The notes beneath the pieces were generated by a model, which did no database searches, was not told where the DNA came from, and saw nothing but the letters and a program-made list of their open reading frames with translations. This document shows, piece by piece, positions 38,114 through 48,936 of a DNA stretch of 64,000 nucleotides. This DNA comes from Nyssa sinensis (Eukaryota; Streptophyta; Magnoliopsida; Cornales; Nyssaceae). The stretch lies in assembly GCA_008638375.1 (NCBI GenBank), contig CM018035.1, forward strand, positions 39,695,754 through 39,759,753, read 5' to 3'. Position 1 is the first letter of the stretch. Every line of letters starts with the position of its first letter. Both the position numbers and the translations under genes were made by a program.

Positions 38114-39412
38114 CCTAAAATAATTTAAAAATCAGTTAACCAAACGACGTAGTTTTAATAATGCGGTGGCCTACTGCTGGATAGACACGTGTCCTAGTCG
38201 ACTGGGCCAACTCGTCTTGACTCGGTCAGCTCGACCGAGTCAACTCCGCCTTCCCCATCGTTCGACTCAGTGTTGCCCTAATTTACAGAGAATTTTTCTT
38301 TCAATTTCGTGGCAATTTAGACACGATTTCTTGCTGGTTTCAATCCCCATGGGTTTCTGCACTTCATATCCATCCTTTAACATCCATTTTGAGCTTCGAA
38401 TCGAGCTCTAGGTCGGTCTGTTTGAAAAACGATAATCCAGACCTGTAACTGACCCATGCGTCCCCATTCCTTAACCATTTTGTGTGTGGTTTGAAGCTAC
38501 GTGATCCAAAGACCATAAGGATCAAGCCCCCATCTTTATTTTTCAGTTTAGTTGCATGTTTTAGCAGATTGCCTTTTTGACCCGTAGCTTTGATTTCAAT
38601 TTCGTGGGGCTGTGGTGAGTTCTAGGGTCGAGTAGGTAGATTTTTGGAGTCCCCTTAAGGTCTATTTTAGGTCTTAGGCAACCAAAATTGGTTTGGTGAA
38701 GGTCGATCAGACCCAACTCAGTGCAGGTCCTTTAATGGCGGATTTTGGGTGTTTGCTTGAATTCCAAGCAATTCGATGGTTCAACTTATGTTTAAACAAC
38801 CCAGATCTCATCAACTAACTAGCATGCATGTAATATACAGTTCTATAGCCTCGAAAATCCATCATAATAGTTTCAAAAATCCGAAACAAGAAATGGAGAA
38901 ATTTTTGGACCTTACCTTCAACAGTGACAGTCTCCTCCTATGGCTCGACTCAGGCTTCTCACAGTGTCCCTCAAACTTCCTCAGGTCATGCACTTCAACC
39001 TTAAGCCCCCACCTTGCACCTTCAATGGCCAAATCTCACAAACACATGCACACACAAGATTGCCTCCCCTTTCTCTCTACACACTCATTCTCACAGCCAA
39101 CCTCACGTATGCACACACTCACACTGTTTGGAGAGCCATCAGATCTCTAAAGGAAGACCAAGGTGTATGGTATCCATATATATATATATATATATATATT
39201 ACAATATGTCTTGCATGTAACTATACATATGCATATATATTGTGTGAGTGTATCAAGTCTTGGTGGGGTTTGGTGGCTGATTGAGTTGATGGAGATGATG
39301 TAGGGCAATGATGAAGGGAATGCATGCAAGGCCATTGGCCAATTTGGGTGGTGGCTTGGGCAAGAACTGAGTTTATATACATATTTTAGTGCATATGTAC
39401 ACAAAGTAACCA

Positions 39413-39487
39413 ACAGCCTAGTTGGTAACTTTTTGGGACAAAATTACTTATCTTGGTAGGTCAAGGGTTCAATTCCCCTTGGCCTCC
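39413..39487 (+). other. tRNA-like (A-box/B-box) module in LTR E
   Basis: CAGCCTAGTTGGT resembles a Pol III A box, and GGGTTCAATTCCC (39475-39487) closely matches the B box. It lies antisense to the LTR, about 320-390 bp from its 5' end. It could be a SINE head or a decayed tRNA-derived insert. It does not fold as a whole tRNA by eye. Confidence 0.45.
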
Positions 39488-40126
39488 CAAGTGACCATTT
39501 TCTCATATTTTTCTGGTTAAGGCCCTGTTTGGTTGTCGCGGAATTCCAGTTTCACTGTTTTGGCCTTAACTTTCAATCCGTAACTCCTTTTTCAGTGTGG
39601 TTTCTTTCTGTCACTTCCTACTCGGAATATCTTTCATTGACCATGGTCCAATGTTGGTTTTTATTTTCTTGGGTTTTTTCCTAATTAGCTAATCCGAGTT
39701 TTAATTGCGATAAGACAATGCTTTAATTAGCTAAATTACTACATTAATTCTCCAAATGGACTTCATTACATTAATTAAGTAGGAAAATAAGTTCGGGGTG
39801 TTACAGTACATGCCATGCCTTAGCTTTATTTCTGGCATTAGCATTTCATCATACCAGCAGTTGTGCTGACCCATTCGTGGGCAACATTTTTCAGATGAGG
39901 ATCCTCCAGCCACGTGAGACTCTGTGATGCCCTGATAGGGCGAAGCACGGGATATATTTGTGATCCATGAGACTTGTATTTTGTTATGTATTGTATATTA
40001 TTTTATGTATTGATGAGAATGGACGCGTGTTAAGTGAATTTGATTACTTTTGTCCTTTTATTTATTTCATTTCTGTTTCGTTAGTCGCGCCTCGGGTTCG
40101 GTCAGAATTCAGGGCGTGAAAATTTA

Positions 40127-40263
40127 TGACTTCCGCTTTGTAACTGTTAAATGATTTAATTACACATCGATATCACTGATACGATTAAAGAAAAAAGTAG
40201 GGATGGCCAGAGGGTCAGCCCCACGATCCTAAATCTGCATAGGGTGGGTTTTGGGTCATGACA
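40127..40263 (+). mobile_element. Host LTR L1, last fragment
   Basis: It resumes L1 after the gypsy TSD (40122-40126) and runs through GACTTCCGCTTT and an AAAAAGTAGGGATGGCC segment to GGGTCATGACA at 40263, the usual LTR 3' end. AGGGA (40264-40268) is the expected TSD. The left end of L1 is outside the window. Confidence 0.75.
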
Positions 40264-41025
40264 AGGGAGATCGGCACTTCCTGCCATACAGTGCCTCATA
40301 TGGTACCATACCAATGTTGGACTGATAATTGTTGTTGTACGTGAACTCCACTAGGGGTAGTTGTTCCTCCCAACTTCCCTTAAAGTCCATGACACAAAAA
40401 CGTAGTATGTCCTCCAAAGTCTGAATTGTTCTCTCAGACTATCTATCCATCTTTAGGTAATAGGCAGTACTGAGACTAAGCTGCGTGCCCATTGCCTTCT
40501 GTAAGCTTTTCCAAAATCGAGACATGAATCTTGGGTCTCGATCAGATAATATAGAAACTGGGATGCCATATAGCCGAACAATCTCCCGAATATAGAGTGT
40601 CGCAAAACGCTTTAGTGTCTGAGTTGTCTTGGTTCTAAAGAAGTGCGATGTCTTTGTCAATCTATCTATAATCACCCATATATAATCACTCTCTTGTGGT
40701 GTCCTAGGCAACCTTGACACAAAATCCATGGTGATATGCTCCCATTTTCACTCGGGTATTAGGAGTGGTTGTAGAAGTCCACATGGCTTTTGATGTTTGA
40801 CTTTAACTTGCTGGCATTTAATATATCATGCTATAAACTCAGCTGTGTCCCTCTTCATACCTGACCACCAGTAAGTATTTCAAACATTATGGTACATTTT
40901 GGTGTTCCCAGGGTGTATAGCAAACTTCGAGTTGTATGCCCCATCAAGGATTTCTTAATGTCTCAAAACTACAACACCCCATCCCGGACAATAAATTATG
41001 GATTTCTTCCTATCTCAGCATATAC
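40264..41025 (-). pseudogene. pol: Integrase core fragment of the old gypsy element
   Basis: On the minus strand, the open part 40439-40729 carries WVIIDRLTKTSHF and LSDRDPRF, two catalytic Asp segments. After a TAG where the conserved DGQSERTIQ motif expects Gln, the frame continues with [16 protein letters not shown] and [10 protein letters not shown] to 40264, where LTR L1 cuts it. The region 40730-41025 holds the degraded HHCC domain with several stops. It is non-functional. Confidence 0.85.
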
Positions 41026-41300
41026 TCAGAGTTTGGCCAACTTCTCATTTGGGCTTTGCAGCTCCTTAATCTTATCAACAATCGTCAGTCCGACTGTCAC
41101 GTTGGTGAGCACTGCTCTGGAGCCTGGTAGAACCACTTCTATCTCCATCATTTCTAACTCCTTTAGTAACTCCGGCTGTGTAGTCAACAGGCAAGCAAGA
41201 CTCCCTAATGACTTCCTATTGAGGGCATCCACTGCCACATTAGCTTTCCCTGGGTGTTATTGTAAGTTGAGCTCATAATCCTTGATTAACTCTAGCCACC
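41026..41300 (-). pseudogene. pol: RNase H end of the old gypsy element
   Basis: The minus-strand frame gives RWLELIKDYELNL, a stop where Gln is expected, then HPGKANVAVDALNRK, the RNase H-integrase junction of plant gypsy elements. It continues the frame broken at 45986 by LTR 41306-45980: the RQ of the conserved RQRRW motif is on the far side. Confidence 0.83.
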
Positions 41301-41987
41301 GACATTGGAACACCCCGATCTAATTAAGCAAAGCAATTAACAAAAATGACAATTATCATTAGTTAATTTTCTTGATAACTATGGGTGATGCTAGATTTGA
41401 CTAATGACTCAAAATACGGAAGCAAAACTATAAATGATGAGAATAATTAAGTCTAAATTAGAGACGACTGATGTGAAAATGCAATGTAATGCTGAGGACA
41501 ATGATTCGATAAGAAATAACAAGAAGTGTAAATTGAAAAATTATACACCCTAGTAAATGTGGAAAATTGGTTCACTTGAGAAAGATTAGCATGACGCACA
41601 AAGAGAGCGCGTTTAATGAAAATTATTCCGATAATTATGATGGACTTTGAAAATAAATAAGATATATTTAAATACATCGAGATGAGACAATAAAGGCAAT
41701 GGAAGCTGATAAGATCTCGAAATTACGAAATCGGAGAATACAAGTAAAACGAGAATTCCTTGATAAAAATAATGTTTTTTCTGCTTAAACCCGACATGAT
41801 GGAACACGTGAAAATAAAATTAATAACATGAAGATGAAGCATGAAAGAATCAAAAATAAGGTAAGAATATCAAGGGGCTTTAAGGAAATTAAAATGCAAA
41901 TTTTAAAAATTCAAGAAACGCACCCAAAATGCTAAACAAGGCATAAAAAGAGTAAAAGAGTAAAAATAAAGCAAAAAGGGAGGCCAA

Positions 41988-42053
41988 GGGATTTGATCCC
42001 TAGACCAAAAATTTAGCAACAACTTAAGCCCAAGAAGAACATCAATTGGGCTA
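41988..42053 (-). other. tRNA-like module in LTR F
   Basis: On the minus strand TAGCCCAATTGA (42053-42042) resembles an A box, and GGGATCAAATCCC (42000-41988) a B box. The homologous module in the old gypsy LTR lies at 55611-55687. Both are antisense to their LTR. Confidence 0.45.
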
Positions 42054-43143
42054 CTAGCACTTTTGTGCCAAATAATGCATAAGATATATATATATATATG
42101 CCCTAACGTGCCCCAATTTCAACATGCTCAAAATTGAGGTGGCAGCACCCCATTGGGCCACCTCCTTAGCCAATAGCATTTCATGCGAAAATTTAAAATA
42201 TATAAATATATAAAAATATATATATGTATATATATATATATGTGTGTGTGTGTATATATGTATACATGTGCTGAATGTATATATGACTATATATATATAT
42301 ATATATGTTGAGTGTGTGAAAGGAAAAACCAGACCATGATGGTCGGCTAGAGAGAAAAGATAGAGAAAGGGTAGAGAGAGAAAGAAGAAGATGAAAGAGA
42401 ATGAAGCTACAAGCTACATGCAAGGCTAGGGATGAACAGATGGAGAGCTCATGTGTCGAACTAGACATGAAGAAAAGCCCAAGTGGTGGTGTAGAAGGTG
42501 CCATTAGAGGTAAGATGAAATTTTCTCTCCTCATTTTCTCTTTTAAAATCCTACTATTATGAGTCTTGATAGCATGCATGTGTTAGAAATTTAAAATATA
42601 AAGGATTAGAGGAAAAATAGAGAGTTTGGGAGGTGAGAAACCCTAGTAAATCCATGGAACTCGAATATGAGAGAAACTGAAATTTTACTTTAAATTCTTG
42701 TAAACTTGAAACCACTTGCATGGTTAAAAAGTATATAAAAATAGGAGTATTTTGCAGTTGAAAACATTGAGAATGGTCAAGAGACCATGGAGATAATAGC
42801 AGTTGCAAGTGCGGCTGGGTTTTAGTGGGTGATCCAATTTTGGCCATTTTAAGAGGCCTAGATAATACTAAAATGTTCTGTGTGGTTCCAGAAACTCATC
42901 GGTGAAAAATGGGGCGAAACCAGTACCTATAGCCCCTCGAAATAGAAAAAAATAGTGGTCACCGAAAAGTCGAGCTCGCTGGAGCTACAACTGCAACTCA
43001 CTATTTGACGGCCTGAACCTAAACTAAATCAAAAACTGATATTGGATATGGAATCTCCAAGGAAAAATGATTCGAACCATGTCACTGGTGCAAGAGGAGA
43101 CGCCGGAACACTTGCCGGAGAGTTAGGGACGAAGCACAGTAAC

Positions 43144-43163
43144 GGGTCGGGTCTCGGGTAGGG
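43144..43163 (+). other. G-quadruplex motif in LTR F
   Basis: GGG runs with loops of 2, 4 and 2 bases, at the position equivalent to the quadruplex motifs in the gypsy LTRs. Confidence 0.5.
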
Positions 43164-45029
43164 CCTCGACTGAATTTAAAAGGGTTTAAAACAGTTTATC
43201 AAAACTGCGTCATTTTGGTTAAATGGATTTAAAAATAAAACGTTAGGGCTGACATCATCAAGACGTCAACATGACGCACTGAACCAGCTGAACCGGTTTG
43301 TTCTTGACCATGCCTATCCAGTTCAGTCTCTGATCTCTCAGACCGTACGGTTTAGGTTAAAAGGTTCCTAAATTTTGCATTTTGACCCCTAGACTTCTGT
43401 TAATTATAAAATGGCCTAGAAATTAATTTAATATTTATTTTAAAAACCTTTAATTATATGGGGAAATTATCAAAATGCCATTGGGCCAAAAATAGACCAA
43501 ATAAAGGCCAATTAAAATAAAAGAATAGTGTAACCCAATGTTTCTAGGCATTCCAAACTCAACGATAGAGTCCGATTTGTGAAATTAAATCTCAAAAAAT
43601 ATGAATGGGCAAACTGGAATAATTCTAAATGCATCCTAATGATCAGTTAAGTGACTAATTGAACTCCGATGACTGGAAAAATACATACCTTAACATTTTA
43701 GGACATTCCGAACCCGATGGCCAGATCCATTTTATGAAACAAAGTCTCAAAAATATAGACACGTAAAATATCAAATTACCATTTTATCCCTAATGATAAT
43801 CGGGGCCAATTAAATATAAAAGGTAGCCCATCTTGACTATTTTGGACCATCCAGACTCAATGGTGGAGTTCGTTTTAGCAAACAATGTACCAAAAAATAT
43901 GACACGTAAAAGTGTAAAATTATAAAAACGTCCCTAGGCTTAATATAAGTTACAAATGAGAAAATTAAGATCCAGAAAAGCCTAAATTAATTATATTCGA
44001 TACTCCAGACTTAACGGTAATATTCCTTTGAAAAGAATAAGGCTCTGTAACAACTGAAAAGTGACAAATACGTCCTTAGGACTTAATGAAGTTACTAGAA
44101 GTATAAGAATGAAATTAATAAGTTCACATAAACGATATAAGGACCAAATAGACTCAAAATTGAGTCTGAATACGTAAATCGTATACGGAGAAATATGGAA
44201 TATTAAAAAGGATAAATTACCAAATTGCCCTTGAAGGGCCAAATAAGTTATAAGGAAATAGGGAACCCTAAATGGGAAATTGAAGACCCTTAATTGAATA
44301 AAGTAAGTTCAAAAGAACTTAAAACACTAAATAAGAAAGTTTGAGATTAGAATGAATACTGATTCAATATGTCATGTATTTTTTATCCGTGATTTTAGGA
44401 TCACCCAAACGATGAAAAATGGAAAGAGAGCTATGGGATAGCTATCATGGTAACTGCATGGGAATGCAATGCTAAGAATCCAGTGTAAGTAAACCTGACT
44501 CTAGCATGTGGTATTCCTAGTCATGTCACAATTTCTTTCTTTATGCTGCCAATTTGTAATCTATACATACTTGACCTTGGTGATCTCCGTATTTGATGTT
44601 TGTTCTATATTGTAGATTCATTGAGAAACTGATTGCCAATATCCTTACATGTTTATTTGTCCATTTCTGTACTTGCTTGGATATTGAAAAATTGTTATGC
44701 CTTTCTATTTTCAACTCCACAAATATGTACATTGCCTGTGTAATTATGATAATCATGATATTTGTATGTGTGCCTGGAGTAAAGCTCTGTCACAATGTCC
44801 ATCTGATTCACGGATGCTTGATCGGTGTTTGGGGATGTGCCCAACACCTAGTCCTTGAAGGACATGATATATGTACAGAGCTCTAGTGCTATCCAGTGGT
44901 TCGAAGGGGAAGTGGACCTGGATGAGCACTTATGAGGGTATGTCGGGCGCTATCTGTTTCAGCATCTATTATGTTTGTATCTCATATCGTTTATTCATAT
45001 TTTGATGTTGCACTCATGATTTATTGATT

Positions 45030-45240
45030 CCAGATATGCCACGTTGAGCTAGTCCGTGATTTATCTATTGATACACTCATGATCCCAAATACGCTATGTT
45101 GAAATGGTCCGTGGTTTATCTGTGGACTTCCAGACACGCTACGTTGAGATGGTCTGTGGTTTATCTATTGATATACTCTTGATCCTAGATACGCCATGTT
45201 GAGCTGGTTCGTGGTTTATTTATGGACATATTATCTGATT
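45030..45240. repeat. Four-unit tandem repeat with dimer periodicity (about 100 bp)
   Basis: Units share a TACGCYAYGTTGA core followed by GTCCGTGGTTTATCT-like bases. Lengths alternate at about 56 and 44 bp, giving a two-unit higher order. The old gypsy LTR has a single counterpart near 49670-49710 on the other strand. Confidence 0.7.
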
Positions 45241-45985
45241 GTTGATATGCTTACCTACTTATCTTGGATTTGGATTGTTATCCTGTTATTGTGGCAGTTA
45301 TTTATTATGTAGGTCGATCTTTACTATTGATTTGTCATTCTACTATGGGATGTGCCTTTGGGACCTATGGGTCGTAGTATCGATTCACATTCTTAGTGAT
45401 TGGCTACTATGACATTTTATCCTTCACATGCTATTGAGATATTATTCTTTGTTTGCTATTGTCCATTACCTTACTTTTGGACTAACCTTGACCCATGACA
45501 GAGCGAGGAGTTTACTTACTGAGCTAAGTTAGCTCACTCCATATTTATATCTGTTTTTTAAGTAGCTCTATAAGAGAAGGAACAAAATGGGGCGAATAGG
45601 GTGACTAGTAGAGCTAGTAGCGAGCCTGTGAATAGTATTGATGATGTGAACTCCAAGATATGGTTGAATGCGTACTTTGTAAGGCTAATTAGATAATGGG
45701 TATTGTGATATGTATTATTGATAGAGGTGTTAAATTTGATTAGTGAATCATGAATAACAAAATGATACTTGGAGATATTTGATTGATGGTTATTAGAATT
45801 CGATTTATGATCAGATGGATTGCATTTGGTGTAGCTTTCGTATTAATTGTTTTAATAATTTCTGATTTATGGATATGATTTATCGTTATGTGCAATTCAG
45901 TTGATTTTGTACGACCTGTCCGAGTGGCAGTGTCGGTCACCAACCTCTAATTTGCGTAGGGTGGGTTTTGGGTCGTGATAGATGC

Positions 45986-46461
45986 TGTCGCATGTTAAGC
46001 TCTCTCTATGTAAACAAATACTTGAAGCTCTTGTGGTTAGAAAAAATCTCATATGTCACACCATTAAGATAATGCCTCTAGATCTTTAGTGCAAACACAA
46101 TGGCTGTGAGTACAAAGTCATGAGTAGGGTAGTTCTTCTCGTGTGGTCTCAATTTCCACGAGGTATAGGCCACTACTTTACCTTTCTGTATCAGAACACA
46201 CCCTAAGCCTTTGTATAACGCATCACTATAGATTACAAAGCCTTTCGTTCCATCTGGTACTATTAGAATCGGAGTTGATACCAAACGGTTCTTAAGCTCT
46301 TGAAAACTTTTTTCAATTTCCTTAGTCCACACAAATGGGATATTCTTTCAAGTCAACTGGGTGATCGGTGCTGCTATCTTTGAAAATTCTTTGACAAATC
46401 TTCTGTAATAGCCAGCTAATCCCATAAAACTGTGGACTTCTGTGACATTGGTTGCCCATGG
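45986..46461 (-). pseudogene. pol: RNase H and RT-RNase H connection of the old gypsy element
   Basis: The open part 46078-46332 reads [28 protein letters not shown] and [15 protein letters not shown], the standard RNase H segment. The first catalytic Asp (YSDA) is kept; the E of the usual DLELAAV motif appears as V. The stretch to 45986 continues to the RQ of RQRRW, where LTR F splits it. Stops at several Trp and Gln positions interrupt it. Confidence 0.87.
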
Positions 46462-47124
46462 TCAACTTACAATGGCCTCTATCTTTTGGGAATCTACAGA
46501 GATCCCATCTTTAGTGATCACGTGGCCAAGAAATGTCATGTTAGGGAGCCAAAATTCACACTTCTTCAGCTTGGCATACAACTTCAGCTCCCATAGCTTT
46601 TGTAAAACTTTCCTTAGATGTACTTCATGCTCTTTTGGGTTCTTAGAATAAACTAAGATATCGTCAATGAATACAATCACGAAGTCATCTAAATATGTCT
46701 TGAAAACCCTGTTCATCAAGTCCATGAATGTAGTTGGGGCATTAGTCACCCCAATAGGCATTACTAGGAACTCACACTGCCCATAACGGGTTCTGAATGC
46801 CGTCTTTTGCACATCTGCAGGCTTGACTTTCAACTGATGATACCCTGACCTCAAGTCAATATTTGAGAAGACCTGTTCCTCTTTCAACTGATCGAATAAA
46901 TCATTTACCCTTGGCAGAAGGTACTTGTTCTTGATGGTGACTTTGTTCAACTCTCTATAGTCGATGCATAGTCTCATAGTCCCATTTTTCTTCTTGACAA
47001 ATAACACTGGGGCATCCCATGGTATAGAGCTGGGTAGTATAAATCCCTTGTCTAGTAACTCTTGCAGTTGTAACTTCAGTTCTTTTAGCTCTATTGGTGC
47101 CACTCGATAAGGGGTCTTAGACAC
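46462..47124 (-). pseudogene. pol: Reverse transcriptase of the old gypsy element
   Basis: An open stretch of 220 residues contains [28 protein letters not shown] and the catalytic [10 protein letters not shown] segment, so the RT core is still well preserved. A stop follows IEAIVS, where a Trp is expected before the thumb and connection. The stretch between protease and RT (47125-47443) is broken in several frames. Confidence 0.92.
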
Positions 47125-47443
47125 AGGTGAAGTGCGAGGAACTACATCAATATTGAACTCAATTTCTCGATCAATAGGTATCCTAAGAAAATCATCTAGG
47201 AATACATCAGCGAACTCTTTGGCAACAAAAATCTGATCCAGAGTGGGTTCTTATGAATGAGTGCCAATGATGCTTCACAAGAAACCATGACATCCCTTGC
47301 GAAGCAAAAGCCTGACCTGAATAGATGAAGCAAAATATGGCAGAGAGGTTATTCCTGCCCCTTTAAACATGATGCTCGGTGCCCTCGATTCTGAATATGG
47401 ACTTTTTGGCTACACAATCAATGGTAGCGTGATTCGTAGCCAG

Positions 47444-47969
47444 CTAATCCATGCCGGGGATCACATTAAGGCCACAGATCTCTAAAGGTATTAGATCCGC
47501 AACTAATCGAGTACCCATGACTTCTATCCCACATGATTTATGTATAACAATCCCCAATAATGACTCCCCTGAAGGTATTGAAACAGTCAACATGTAGCCT
47601 AGGGGTTCAGCTTTTAAGTCCAACTTAGTAGAGAATGTGGGAGATATAAATGAATGTGTTAGGCCAGTATCAAATAAAACATACACAGGTTGGGAACCAG
47701 CTATAAGGGTACCTGCAACCACTAAGGTGGTAGCCTGACATCTCTCGGTGTGATAAAGAAACTCTCTCCGGGCGCTGTTGGTCGTTCCTTGGCCCTTCAT
47801 TTCGGGTTTGCAGCCATGCGACAAAAGCTGATGTGACAGGTGTGAAGCTGATCATCATCCTACCACTCTTGGGGCAATCTCTCATGAAATGCCTAGGCTG
47901 TTCACAACTAAAGTAGGCATTGGTACTCTTGCGACAGGGTCCCAATGGGGTCTTTGGCATTTGGGGCAT
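47444..47969 (-). pseudogene. pol: Zinc knuckle and aspartic protease of the old gypsy element
   Basis: The knuckle reads AYFSCEQPRHFMRDC: the first Cys of the expected C-x2-C has become Tyr, so the zinc site is broken. Two overlapping frames cover the region, so there is at least one frameshift. The protease keeps LFDTGLTHSFIS with the catalytic DTG and ends at a TAG replacing the Trp of the conserved GMDWL segment. Confidence 0.87.
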
Positions 47970-48801
47970 TTAGGTGCGCTTTTACTATTGTGGTTGGCCT
48001 TTCTTTAACTAGCCCGGTCCCCAAACCACGTGAGCCTGCACCTGGCTTGAAGAGCGAGTATCCTCGTCCTTTGTCTCTGCTACCGCCTGACCTCTGGTTT
48101 CCCTTTCTCTTTGCAAACTCTTCCCTGCTACGCTCTATGATTCTTGCTGTTGCCACTACCTTACTATACATAGCTACTCGTAAGGGCTTGATTCTGTCTT
48201 TAATGGCCCATCTTAGACCTTCTTTAAACTTTCGAGCCTTCAAGCTCTCCGTGTTGATAACATTAGGGGCAAATTTGGCCAACTCAGTGAACTTGGCCTC
48301 ATACTCCTCCATAGTCATCCCCCTTTGTTGAAGGACTAAAAATTTGGAAATTTTTTGATCTCTTGCCTCTTGGGGGAAGTACTTCTCATTGAAAACGTCT
48401 GTAAATTGCTGCTAACTCATGTTAAGCTCTCAAGCTTCCTCCAATAACTACCACTTGTGAGTCGCTCCTTTGAACATATATGTGGCATAAGCCACTTTCT
48501 GCTCTTCAATACATGTCATGATTCGTAATATTATGTTCATCTCTAACAGCTATTCTTGGGCTGTTGTGGGATTTCTGGTGCCATCAAATGTCGACTGCTT
48601 CAAATCCTGAAACCTTTTATACGGGCACGACTGATCTCTGTCGTCCACCTGTCGAGCTCCACTAGTGCTAGCACGGTCTTGCCTCACTGGTTCGGCCCCA
48701 CCCTTATAGGTTCTAGGTAAAGCCTCCACAATCCTCTCAAGTCTATGCTCTACTCGATCAAGTCGATCTGATTCCATAGCAACACTACGGGTGCAGACCA
48801 T
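47908..48801 (-). pseudogene. gag: gag of the old gypsy element
   Basis: The start MVCTRSVAMESDRLDRVE at 48801 leads a Gag N-terminus. The frame stops at 48550. The central capsid part (48319-48549) has several stops but still encodes FNEKYFP and related Gag signatures. It reopens at 48318 with MTMEEYEAKFTELAKFAP and continues through a basic Gly/Arg linker to the zinc knuckle. The gap from PBS to ATG is about 120 bp. Confidence 0.87.
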
Positions 48802-48924
48802 TTATTGTAAAATAATAATTATTTAGTAGTCAAGTAAGCACTTAGTTATCATGATGATTTACCCTTAAACTCCTTAAGTCGTAATACTTTAGTCCTAATC
48901 TCCCATGAACCACTAGAACCTTGG

Positions 48925-48936
48925 GCTCTGATACCA
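48925..48936 (-). other. Primer binding site of the old gypsy element
   Basis: On the minus strand this reads TGGTATCAGAGC, complementary to initiator Met-tRNA, four bases inside the LTR end at 48941. Confidence 0.9.

Larger units (their letters stand above)
35960..39805 (-). mobile_element. Solo LTR E (TSD GTACA) inside the gypsy 3' LTR
   Basis: TGTCACGACCCGAAACCC at 35960 and GGGGTGTTACA ending at 39805 are bounded by GTACA at 35955-35959 and 39806-39810. The intact site is seen in the 5' LTR near 27771-27776. The 3846 bp contain no PBS, tract or pol domain. It carries inverted GTGCTCAGTCACA-type bases (about 36882-36894), a GGGCCCGGCATACCCC box (about 36725-36740), a bZIP pair (38091-38113) and a tRNA-like module (39413-39487). 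Confidence 0.92.
25158..40121 (+). mobile_element. Full-length chromodomain Ty3/gypsy element (TSD ATTTA), interrupted by one LTR
   Basis: The element starts TGTTATGACATGG at 25158 and ends GGGCGTGAAA at 40121 (CA changed to AA). ATTTA flanks it at 25153-25157 and 40122-40126. Order: 5' LTR 25158-28120, PBS 28124-28135, gag 28336-29343, zinc knuckles, protease, RT, RNase H, integrase and chromodomain to 33262, polypurine tract 33314-33326, 3' LTR 33327-40121. The C-terminal chromodomain and the PR-RT-RH-IN order place it in the chromovirus branch, probably the Tekay/Del clade. Five TAG stops, one frameshift and a changed protease active site make it non-autonomous now. The LTRs remain very similar, so it is fairly young. 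Confidence 0.93.
33327..40121 (+). repeat. 3' LTR of the gypsy element, in two pieces
   Basis: The pieces 33327-35959 and 39811-40121 are separated by LTR 35960-39805 and its GTACA duplication; joined, they give about 2944 bp. Compared with the 5' LTR, the 3' copy lacks 34 bp between two ATGTA repeats at about 39990, has 16 extra bases near 34677, and ends AA instead of CA. Point differences are few. Confidence 0.93.
41306..45980 (+). mobile_element. LTR F (4675 bp) inserted in RNase H of the old gypsy element
   Basis: TGGAACACCCCGATC at 41306 and GGGTCGTGATA ending at 45980 mark the ends. The flanks are GACAT (41301-41305) and GATGC (45981-45985). The conserved RNase H reading across the site suggests an original GACGC, with C-to-T type changes on both copies. 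The terminal CA has likewise become TA. It is a solo LTR with no PBS or pol domains. Its start resembles that of the 5' LTR of the old element itself (56094 leftward), so the two are related. It holds a G-quadruplex motif (43144-43163), TA/GT runs (42190-42310) and a dimeric tandem repeat (about 45030-45240). Confidence 0.82.
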
